In this document: positions 15,402 to 21,937 of the stretch, one piece after another
Numbering within the stretch: position 1 is the stretch's first letter
How the letters are laid out: every line of letters begins with the position of its first letter
Source: Limousia pullorum
Lineage (GTDB): Bacteria; Bacillota; Clostridia; Oscillospirales; Acutalibacteraceae
NCBI GenBank assembly: GCA_018714545.1
Contig: DVNG01000003.1
Location: 1 to 21,937 of the forward strand
Reading direction: 5' to 3'
Length of the DNA: 21,937 bases
The notes under the pieces: generated by a model
What the model was told of the DNA's origin: nothing
Database searches by the model: none
The model's input: the letters and a program-made list of their open reading frames with translations, nothing else
Program-made: the position numbers and the translations under genes

Positions 15402-16751
15402 ATGGAAAATAATAAGTCAGGGGTAAGCGGGGGAAGAAACACCCGAAACCTGTACGACTTTGACAGCGTGATGAGTACCAGTTACAGGGGAACACCGTCA
15501 TCCGGAAGAAGCAGAACAAATTCCGGCAATGTTTCCGGCGGTACTGTAAAACGCAGAAAGACCAATGTGTCAAAAACAAAACCAAAAGGAACAAGGCTCA
15601 GCCAGCCTAAGGTTAAGCATAAACCTTTTGCCAAGGGAAAGGGAATTGATATTCCTTTCCTGATAATAGTTTTGATTTTGCTGACGGTGGGAATAGTAAT
15701 GATGTTTTCCGCCAGCTATCCCGTTGGTTTTTACGAAGAGGGCGACAGCTACTATTATCTGAAAAAACAGGTTGTGTTTGCGGCTATCGGACTTGTGGCA
15801 ATGTTTGCGGTTTCCTATTTAAACGTAAACTTTTTTAATAAAAAGCCAATAGCTTTTATATTGCTGGCTGCTTCTTATGTGGGCTTGACGGTGGTTTTGT
15901 TTATGCCCTCTCAAACAGGAGTTCACAGATGGATATCCATCGGAAGCTTTACCATTCAGGCTTCGGAAATAACAAAGCTTGTTATGATTTTCTTCTTTGC
16001 CTATTTTTGTACAAAGCTGGGCGATGATATAAACTCTCTGAAAAAAGGAATACTCCCAACAGTAATAATTTTGGGAAGCACCTGTTTTCTGCTGTACAAA
16101 GAGCCTCACTATTCAGGTATCGTTATCACTGTTCTGCTGGTTGCTGTTATGCTTTTCTTAGGCGGACTCAATATAAAGTGGTTTGCAATTTCCGGAGGCG
16201 CAGTAGTTGCGGTTGTTGCAGGATTGCTTGTTACAGGAAATCTGTCATATGCTATGGACAGACTTCACGGATGGGGTAAAGCCCTTGACCCTAATGTAAG
16301 CGGCGACCTTTTGTGGGACGTTTGGCAGACAAGAAATTCCCTTTATGCAATAGGCTCAGGCGGTTTCGGCGGTCTGGGACTTACACAGTCAAGACAAAAA
16401 TATCTTTATTTGCCGGAACCTCAGAACGACTTTGTGTTTGCTATTGTCTGCGAGGAGCTGGGATTTATCGGCGCAGTTATAATCCTTGCAGTGTTTGCAC
16501 TGCTGGTTTGGAGAGGAATTAAAATTTCCATGAGCGCACCGGGAGTTTTTGCAAAGCTTCTGGGTATGGGTATTTCTGCTCAGGTTGGTTTACAGGTTGT
16601 TTTGAATATATTTGTTATTACAGACTGGCTTCCAAATACAGGTATCAGCCTGCCTTTCTTCAGCTCAGGAGGAAGCTCTCTTATTATGATGCTTGTACAG
16701 ATGGGCTTGGTTCTTTCTATTTCACGAACGTCAAATCTTGAAAAAAGTTAG
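15402..16751 (+). CDS. ftsW: septal peptidoglycan glycosyltransferase FtsW (SEDS family)
   Basis: A 449-aa SEDS polymerase that links lipid II into glycan strands with a partner class B PBP. Membrane segments begin near residue 83 (DIPFLIIVLILLTVGIVMMFSASYPV), followed by GVHRWISIGSFTIQASEITKLVMI and the terminal PNTGISLPFFSSGGSSLIMMLVQMGLVLSISR. An unusual cytoplasmic extension of about 80 residues, rich in Lys, Arg, Ser and Gly (SGRSRTNSGNVSGG, KRRKT), precedes the first helix. SpoVE is a close paralogue; position in the dcw cluster beside a PBP supports FtsW. GGAGG precedes the ATG, and murG begins 10 nt after its stop. Confidence 0.93.
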   Translation: MENNKSGVSGGRNTRNLYDFDSVMSTSYRGTPSSGRSRTNSGNVSGGTVKRRKTNVSKTKPKGTRLSQPKVKHKPFAKGKGIDIPFLIIVLILLTVGIVMMFSASYPVGFYEEGDSYYYLKKQVVFAAIGLVAMFAVSYLNVNFFNKKPIAFILLAASYVGLTVVLFMPSQTGVHRWISIGSFTIQASEITKLVMIFFFAYFCTKLGDDINSLKKGILPTVIILGSTCFLLYKEPHYSGIVITVLLVAVMLFLGGLNIKWFAISGGAVVAVVAGLLVTGNLSYAMDRLHGWGKALDPNVSGDLLWDVWQTRNSLYAIGSGGFGGLGLTQSRQKYLYLPEPQNDFVFAIVCEELGFIGAVIILAVFALLVWRGIKISMSAPGVFAKLLGMGISAQVGLQVVLNIFVITDWLPNTGISLPFFSSGGSSLIMMLVQMGLVLSISRTSNLEKS

Positions 16752-16761
16752 GTGACATGAT

Positions 16762-17883
16762 ATGAAAATACTTTTCGCCGGAGGCGGAACTGCCGGACAT
16801 ATAAATCCGGCTCTTGCTGTGGCTTCTTACATCAGAAAAAGAGATCCGGAAACTGAAATCCTCTTTGTGGGAAACAAAGGAGGAATGGAGGAAACCCTCG
16901 TTCCAAAAGCCGGATTTGATATGGAAACAATCCATATAAGCGGTTTTAAGAGAAGCTTTTCCCCCTCTGCTATTGCGGCAAATGTTAAAACCGCCATTCG
17001 TGCGGTGACTGCTTCTTCAGAGTCAAAAAAGATTATAAAAAAATTCAAGCCGGATATCTGCATGGGAACCGGCGGATATGTAAGCGGCCCGGTTCTTAGA
17101 ACAGCCGCAAAAATGGGAATACCTATAGTTATTCACGAGCAAAATGCTTTCCCGGGAATGACCACAAAGATGCTGTCAAAGCACGCTAAAAAGGTTATGC
17201 TGGCAATAGAGGACGCAAAAAAGCACCTTGACCCCCAGTGTAAAACAGTGGTTACGGGAAATCCTATAAGAGAGGAAATCCTTACAGCGGATAAGGAAAC
17301 CTCAAGAAAGAAGCTTCACCTTGATTTGCGCCCTGTAATACTCAGCTTCGGCGGAAGCCTTGGCGCAAGAAAAATCAACGAGGGCGTTGCGTCCCTTATT
17401 GCCCAAAGCGGAAAAACCGGCGAATACCAGCATATTCACGCCTACGGCAAATACGGAAAATGGTTTCCTGACCTTCTCCGTGAAAAGGGCATAGAGCCTG
17501 ACAACTGCTCAAACCTTGATATAAGGGAGTACATCGACAATATGCCCGACTGTCTTGCCGCCTGTGACTTGGTAATTTGCAGAGCGGGTGCTATAACCCT
17601 CAGCGAAATTCAGGCTATGGGCAAGCCGGCAATCCTTATCCCTTCTCCCAATGTTGCTGAGAACCACCAGTACTACAACGCTTTAGCCCTTGTAAACGCA
17701 GGAGCGGCGGAAATGGTAGAGGAAAAGGACTTGGACGACACAGTAATAGAAAAAATTGCAAAGCGTATGCTTGCAGATAAGGATATTTTGAAAAAGTACG
17801 GCGATAACGCCAAAAACATGGCGATAACCGACGCAAACAGCAGAATTTACGCCGTAATAAAAAATATAGTAAAAGAACATTAA
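16762..17883 (+). CDS. murG: UDP-GlcNAc:lipid I N-acetylglucosaminyltransferase MurG
   Basis: A 373-aa peripheral membrane GT-B enzyme that adds GlcNAc to lipid I, giving lipid II. Motifs: the N-terminal glycine-rich loop FAGGGTAGHINPALAVA, then HEQNAFPGMTTKMLS, LSFGGSLGARKIN, and the UDP-GlcNAc site ICRAGAITLSEIQAMGKPAILIPSPNVAENHQYYNA. Its length is typical. AGGTGA spans the end of ftsW and precedes the ATG, so translation of ftsW and murG is closely linked. Confidence 0.97.
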   Translation: MKILFAGGGTAGHINPALAVASYIRKRDPETEILFVGNKGGMEETLVPKAGFDMETIHISGFKRSFSPSAIAANVKTAIRAVTASSESKKIIKKFKPDICMGTGGYVSGPVLRTAAKMGIPIVIHEQNAFPGMTTKMLSKHAKKVMLAIEDAKKHLDPQCKTVVTGNPIREEILTADKETSRKKLHLDLRPVILSFGGSLGARKINEGVASLIAQSGKTGEYQHIHAYGKYGKWFPDLLREKGIEPDNCSNLDIREYIDNMPDCLAACDLVICRAGAITLSEIQAMGKPAILIPSPNVAENHQYYNALALVNAGAAEMVEEKDLDDTVIEKIAKRMLADKDILKKYGDNAKNMAITDANSRIYAVIKNIVKEH

Positions 17884-17920
17884 GTTTTAATATACAAGGC
17901 ACAAACGCCGCTTTGAAATC

Positions 17921-17947
17921 ATAATATATCAGGTAGTCATATATTAT
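17921..17947. promoter_or_regulatory. 9-bp AT-rich inverted repeat upstream of murA
   Basis: ATAATATAT (17921-17929) and ATATATTAT (17939-17947) are perfect arms around a 9-nt spacer, ending 21 nt before the murA start. It has no T-tract. It may be a leader hairpin or operator. The short, AT-rich arms limit confidence. Confidence 0.35.
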
Positions 17948-17968
17948 AAATCGGAAAGGGTGTTTGCT

Positions 17969-19222
17969 TTGTCAAAGCTGCTTATCAGAGGAAAACGAAG
18001 GCTTTCGGGAGAAACTGAGGTTCAGGGGGCAAAAAACAGCGTTTTGCCGCTGCTTGCCGCCTCGATTTTAGCTAAAGGAGAAAGCGTGTTTTTAGGATGT
18101 CCTCATCTTTCCGATGTGGAGGCGTCCACAAAAATTCTTCGCTATCTTGGATGTAAGGTGTCCCATAAGGGCGACACAATCTGCGTCAACGCCGACGGCG
18201 TCAACAGATACGATATCCCTAACGAGCTTATGAGGGAAATGAGAAGCTCCATTGTGTTTTTGGGGGCTATAATTTCCCACGGAGGAAAAGCAAGGCTTTC
18301 CTTTCCTGGAGGCTGTGAGCTGGGACCACGCCCTATAGATTTGCATTTAAAGGCGCTGCGCCAAATGGGAGTTTCCATAGAGGAAAAATACGGCGTTTTG
18401 GAATGCAGCTGTGAAAACGGCATAAAGGGCGGAAGAATAGCTCTTTCTTTCCCCAGTGTGGGAGCCACCGAAAACATAATGATAGCGGCAGTTTTGGCAA
18501 AGGGAACAACCACTATCACCAACGCCGCAAGAGAACCGGAAATCTGTGATCTGGCGGAATACCTTAACCGCTGCGGCGCAAGGATATACGGCGCCGGTGA
18601 AGGTACAATAGTGATAGACGGCGTTAAATCCCTTACAGGATGCTGTCACACTGTCATACCTGACAGAATAGTGGCGGCGACACTTATGAGCGCAGCGGCA
18701 GTGACCTCGGGAGATGTTTTGCTTCACGGGGTTATGCAGAGTCACTTGGGAGCGGTTATCCCGGTTTTTGAAGAGGCGGGGTGCAAAGTGACTTTCTCAC
18801 AAGGCGATATGAGAATAACCGCTCCGAAGGTTTTAAATTCAGTTAAACATATAAGAACCATGCCCTATCCCGGTTTTCCCACCGACTGTCAGGCGCCGAT
18901 TATGGCGATGACCGCAGTTTCAAAAGGAACTTCCGTTATTGTGGAAAATATTTTTGAAAACAGATTCCGTCACGTGGGAGAGCTTGAGCGAATGGGCGCT
19001 AACATAAAGGTAGAAGGAAAGGTCGCCGTTGTTGAAGGTGTTTCACAGCTTTTCGGAACAACGGTTGTAGCCCCTGATTTAAGGGGAGCGGCTTCGCTTG
19101 TTACGGCGGGACTTTGTGCCCAGGGAACAACCCAGATGAGCGGCGTCAATTTCCTTGAAAGAGGTTACGAAAGCTTGGAAACCGTATTGAGCGGTTTGGG
19201 GGCAGACATAAAGAAGATATAA
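17969..19222 (+). CDS. murA: UDP-N-acetylglucosamine 1-carboxyvinyltransferase MurA
   Basis: A 417-aa cytoplasmic enzyme for the first committed step of peptidoglycan synthesis, moving enolpyruvate from PEP to UDP-GlcNAc. With a TTG start at 17969 the substrate-binding pair is K22-N23 (VQGAKNSVLP), the same numbers as in E. coli MurA, and the catalytic cysteine is C116 (GGCELGPRPIDLH), one off E. coli C115. The Cys predicts normal fosfomycin sensitivity at this enzyme. AAAGGG (17955-17960) lies 8 nt before the TTG. The GTG at 17960 overlaps the ribosome binding site and is rejected. Residues GYPTDCQAP-like (PGFPTDCQAPIMA) and the C-terminal LERGYE are as expected. Presence of murA here, between murG and divIB, is typical of several Clostridia. 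Confidence 0.95.
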   Translation: MSKLLIRGKRRLSGETEVQGAKNSVLPLLAASILAKGESVFLGCPHLSDVEASTKILRYLGCKVSHKGDTICVNADGVNRYDIPNELMREMRSSIVFLGAIISHGGKARLSFPGGCELGPRPIDLHLKALRQMGVSIEEKYGVLECSCENGIKGGRIALSFPSVGATENIMIAAVLAKGTTTITNAAREPEICDLAEYLNRCGARIYGAGEGTIVIDGVKSLTGCCHTVIPDRIVAATLMSAAAVTSGDVLLHGVMQSHLGAVIPVFEEAGCKVTFSQGDMRITAPKVLNSVKHIRTMPYPGFPTDCQAPIMAMTAVSKGTSVIVENIFENRFRHVGELERMGANIKVEGKVAVVEGVSQLFGTTVVAPDLRGAASLVTAGLCAQGTTQMSGVNFLERGYESLETVLSGLGADIKKI

Positions 19223-19259
19223 ATATCAGAGGAAGTGAAAAGAAAGGCAGGTGCAGAAT

Positions 19260-20699
19260 ATGGCTGAAAAAAGAAAAGTAAATAAAACCGTATCTAAACA
19301 ACAGCCTAAAAGGAAAAAAGCGCCTGTTAAAAGCGGTTCTCAAGTGTCGGGAAGTCCAAAGAAAAAAAGACCGCAGGGTACGGGAAGGGATTATCCCCGC
19401 TCCCGTTACCCCGCAGAAAGAAGCCCATACAGAGAGCCTGCAGGTGATTATAATCCGTCGATGTCCTATGCGGGAAGAGGACAGATGAGTTACGATGATT
19501 TTGTGAGAAACAGAGAGTTTTTTGGCGGAGATGAGAGGGAATACAAAGTCCACCAGCACCGCCGGACAGGAGGAACGGTGAAAAACAAACCACAGCAGGG
19601 AAGAAACAAACCAACAGGTGAAAAAAGTGTTCAAAAATCGGCACCGTCTCAGGCGAAAAAGTCATCTTCTTCGGCAAAGAAAAAAACTGTCAGCAGAGAA
19701 ACAAAACCTGAGGAAAGAAACAGAAATCAAAAGCGTTCCAAGGAAATAATGAACGAAAGAGCAAGGCGCAGAAAGATAAAACGCCACGCCGGACGAGCTC
19801 CGAAAACCATGACGCCGAGAAAGAGAAAAATCAAGAGATTTTTAACCGCTTTTTCTATCTTCTTCGTTATTGCGGTTATAAGCGTAATGCTTTCCCTTAC
19901 GGTGTTCTTTAAGACAGAAAGAATAATTGTAACCGGTGAAACAAGATACGCCCAGGATGAAATAGTAGAGCTCAGCGGAATTGAAACAGGAGAAAATATC
20001 TTCCTGTGCGACAAGGCGGCGGCTTCAAAGAAAATTGTTGACGCTCTGCCATTTGTAGCAGAGGCCAACGTGGGATTTGTAATTCCAAACGCCATAACAA
20101 TCGAGATAGTAGAGGAAGTCCCCTCCTATGTAATAGGATATTCGGACGGTTATTACATCCTTGGCGAAAATGGCAGAATACTGGAAAAAACAGCAGATAA
20201 TTACTATAATTTGCCGGTAGTTCATGGAACTGAAATGACTACAAATGTCATAGGCGAGTATGCGGACTTTACAGACGAGGATATCACAAATATTCTAAAC
20301 CAGCTTGTAAATGTTCTGGAGGCTTACGAGTTTGATAAGGTTACTGTAATTGATATTTCAGACACAGCCAATATTAAGTTTGTATACGATGACAGAATTA
20401 CTGTGATAATAGGATATCCTGAGGATATTTCCTACAAGGTAAAAACCGCACAGACAATCATAAATGAAAAGCTTGACCCAAACAATACTGGTCTTATAAA
20501 GGGAACCCTTGATGTTTCCATGTGCAAAGAAACCGGTAAGTCTTACTTCAATGAAAACGAAGTATATGTGCCGCCTCAGACACAGCAGGCGACAACCACT
20601 CCGACAGAGGAAACCACAGCGGAGGAAACGCAGGAAGCTACAGAAGCGGCTGAGGAGACTTCCGAAGAAACCACAGAAAGCGCAGCAGATGCCGCATAA
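19260..20699 (+). CDS. ftsQ: cell division protein FtsQ/DivIB
   Basis: A 479-aa bitopic protein with DivIB layout: a very long basic, low-complexity cytoplasmic region (about 1-193), one transmembrane helix (about 194-217, FLTAFSIFFVIAVISVMLSLTVFF), a POTRA domain starting at TERIIVTGETRYAQDEIVELSGIETGENIF and continuing through EIVEEVPSYVIGY, a beta domain, and a Thr/Glu-rich acidic tail (about 437-479) with repeated EETT/EAT units. It forms a complex with FtsL and DivIC that triggers septal synthesis. The ATG at 19260 is chosen, with AGGCAGGTG just upstream; the GTG at 19251 lies inside that site. The extension is far longer than the few dozen residues typical of E. coli FtsQ. Confidence 0.9.
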   Translation: MAEKRKVNKTVSKQQPKRKKAPVKSGSQVSGSPKKKRPQGTGRDYPRSRYPAERSPYREPAGDYNPSMSYAGRGQMSYDDFVRNREFFGGDEREYKVHQHRRTGGTVKNKPQQGRNKPTGEKSVQKSAPSQAKKSSSSAKKKTVSRETKPEERNRNQKRSKEIMNERARRRKIKRHAGRAPKTMTPRKRKIKRFLTAFSIFFVIAVISVMLSLTVFFKTERIIVTGETRYAQDEIVELSGIETGENIFLCDKAAASKKIVDALPFVAEANVGFVIPNAITIEIVEEVPSYVIGYSDGYYILGENGRILEKTADNYYNLPVVHGTEMTTNVIGEYADFTDEDITNILNQLVNVLEAYEFDKVTVIDISDTANIKFVYDDRITVIIGYPEDISYKVKTAQTIINEKLDPNNTGLIKGTLDVSMCKETGKSYFNENEVYVPPQTQQATTTPTEETTAEETQEATEAAEETSEETTESAADAA

Positions 20700-20990
20700 G
20701 GGAACAATAAATCTGTGTTTTATGAAATTTATTAAGGTTAAATTTTATAAAAATACGATAATTTTCACAAACAGCAACATATTCTATAGATAACTTAAAG
20801 AGAAATGTCTGTTTTTGTTGGAAACTATGGTTTTGAAGAATATTTAAAAAAAAATTTAAAAAAGCGTTGAAATTTAGAGCGATATATGTTAATTTATTAT
20901 GTATGGATTGTGTCATTATTATTTGGATAAATATGTCATTTACATATCGCTTTATGAAAAAAGGTAAGTGTAAACAAGGAGGACTTTAAA
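20700..20990 (+). other. AT-rich upstream region of ftsZ
   Basis: This 291-bp gap holds no supported gene. It contains a poly-A stretch near 20846-20863 and a long-range inverted repeat AGCGATAT (20878-20885) / ATATCGCT (20944-20951), extended by ATGT / ACAT. AAGGAGG lies 8 nt before the ftsZ ATG. Several TTGNNN and TATNNT-like hexamers exist (for example TTGTGT 20908-20913 with TATGTC 20932-20937), but none is strong. ftsA, often found here, is absent. Confidence 0.4.
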
Positions 20991-21937
20991 ATGGCTTTCG
21001 CAGTTGAACAAGAAATGATGGAGTATTTGCCTGTAATTAAAGTTATAGGCGTTGGCGGCGGCGGCGGTAACGCTATCAACCGCATGGTAAAGATGGAAGT
21101 TCAGAATGTTGAGTTTATTGCAATAAATACAGACGAGCATGTTCTTCGTTTTTCCAAAGCCAACCAGAAAATCCAGATTGGTGAGAAGCTCACCAGAGGT
21201 AAGGGTGCAGGCTCTAAGCCTGAAATTGGTAAAAAAGCAGCAGAAGAGAGCAGAGAAGATATTGCAGCTCTTCTGAAAGATACAGATATGGTATTTGTTA
21301 CTGCCGGTATGGGCGGCGGTACAGGTACAGGCGCTGCTCCTGTAATCGCTCAGATTGCTAAGGATATGGGCATCCTTACAGTTGCAGTTGTTACAAAGCC
21401 TTTCGGTTTCGAGGGTAAAAAGCGTATGGCTCAGGCTGAGCAGGGTATTGCAGAGCTTGCAGCTGCTGTTGACTCACTCATCATCGTTCCTAACGACAGA
21501 CTCAGACTGGTTTCTGACCAGAGCATCACTCTCCAGAACGCTTTCTCTATCGCTGACGATGTTCTCAGACAGGGTGTTCAGAGTATCTCTGACCTTATCC
21601 TTATTCCTGGTCTTGTTAACCTTGACTTTGCAGACGTTACTTCAATCATGAAGGACGCAGGCAAGGCTCACATGGGTATCGGCAGAGCTACAGGCAAGGA
21701 CAAGGCAAAGGTTGCAGCAGAAATGGCTGTTTCCAGCCCATTGCTTGAAAGCACAATCGACGGCGCTTCAGGTCTTCTCGTTAACATCACAGCAGGACCT
21801 ACAGCAACTCTCGACGAAATCTATGAGGCTTCACAGAGCATCACAGAAAAGGCTAACGAGGATGCAAGCATCATTTGGGGTGCTGTTATCAACGACAACA
21901 TGGACGATGAAATCAGCGTAACAGTTATCGCTACAGG
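20991..21937 (+). CDS. ftsZ: cell division protein FtsZ (partial, cut by window edge)
   Basis: The first 315 residues of the tubulin-like GTPase that forms the Z ring. Motifs: KVIGVGGGGGNAINRM for nucleotide binding, the tubulin signature GGGTGTGAAP (G108-P117 region), VTKPFGFEGKKR, NDRLRLV, and the T7-loop region NLDFADVTSIMKDAGKAHMGIG. The C-terminal domain and FtsA/SepF-binding tail lie past the window. AAGGAGG (20976-20982) precedes the ATG. Its Ala- and Cys-poor, highly regular codon use (ggt, gct, aca, gca) suggests high expression compared with the neighbouring genes. Confidence 0.98.
   Translation, partial: MAFAVEQEMMEYLPVIKVIGVGGGGGNAINRMVKMEVQNVEFIAINTDEHVLRFSKANQKIQIGEKLTRGKGAGSKPEIGKKAAEESREDIAALLKDTDMVFVTAGMGGGTGTGAAPVIAQIAKDMGILTVAVVTKPFGFEGKKRMAQAEQGIAELAAAVDSLIIVPNDRLRLVSDQSITLQNAFSIADDVLRQGVQSISDLILIPGLVNLDFADVTSIMKDAGKAHMGIGRATGKDKAKVAAEMAVSSPLLESTIDGASGLLVNITAGPTATLDEIYEASQSITEKANEDASIIWGAVINDNMDDEISVTVIAT

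Noticed and set aside
18142..18745. overlapping 126- and 132-aa minus-strand frames in murA
   Set aside because: Antisense shadows of the murA coding sequence without start signals.
1..21937. CRISPR array, prophage, transposase or integrase
   Set aside because: No evenly spaced identical repeats, no recombinase motifs and no terminal inverted repeats with target duplications were seen.

Overview
The window looks like a chromosomal segment of a low-GC Gram-positive anaerobe, most likely a Clostridia / Oscillospirales (Ruminococcaceae-like) gut bacterium. The basis is a type I dockerin on a secreted glycosidase, a transpeptidase with PASTA domains, the order mraZ-rsmH-ftsL-PBP in a division cell-wall (dcw) cluster, CCA-encoding tRNAs and strong AGGAGG ribosome binding sites. 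The assignment is inference from gene content; no search was run.

Region 1 (1-610) is the distal end of an rRNA operon: the 3' end of 23S rRNA, tRNA-Lys(CUU), tRNA-Glu(CUC), 5S rRNA, tRNA-Asn(GUU) and a GNRA-loop terminator. Two tRNAs sit between 23S and 5S. Region 2 (611-997) has no gene. It carries a degenerate repeat whose copies each keep a long-range stem with different bases, then a strong hairpin terminator.

Region 3 (998-3103) is a small redox/regulatory locus. A flavin reductase-family gene and an SPL-family radical SAM gene read leftward. A divergent HxlR-family regulator reads rightward, and the gap between them holds a promoter and a perfect dyad.

Region 4 (3165-8914) is a secreted glycan-degrading island. 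It has a complete 1442-residue GH89 alpha-N-acetylglucosaminidase with discoidin-like modules and a C-terminal dockerin. Directly behind it lies a broken GH84 (beta-N-acetylglucosaminidase/hyaluronidase-type) gene that has lost its start, has a nonsense codon and appears internally deleted.

Region 5 (9005 to the end) is the dcw cluster, all on the plus strand: mraZ, rsmH, ftsL-like, PASTA-type PBP (ftsI/spoVD-like), a 145-aa Mur-ligase-fragment-like protein, mraY, ftsW, murG, murA, ftsQ/divIB and ftsZ (cut by the window edge). These proteins build lipid II (MurA, MraY, MurG), polymerise and crosslink septal peptidoglycan (FtsW, PBP) and organise the septum (FtsL, DivIB, FtsZ). The mraZ promoter is followed by three GTG motifs spaced exactly 10 bp apart, which fits a MraZ autoregulatory box. 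murE, murF, murD, murC, murB and ftsA are not found between mraZ and ftsZ. The only trace is the small protein between the PBP and mraY, which resembles the end of the MurE central domain without an ATP-binding loop or ligase C-terminal domain.

Most dcw starts were set from ribosome binding sites. Several are TTG, and the MurA start is supported by active-site residue numbering.
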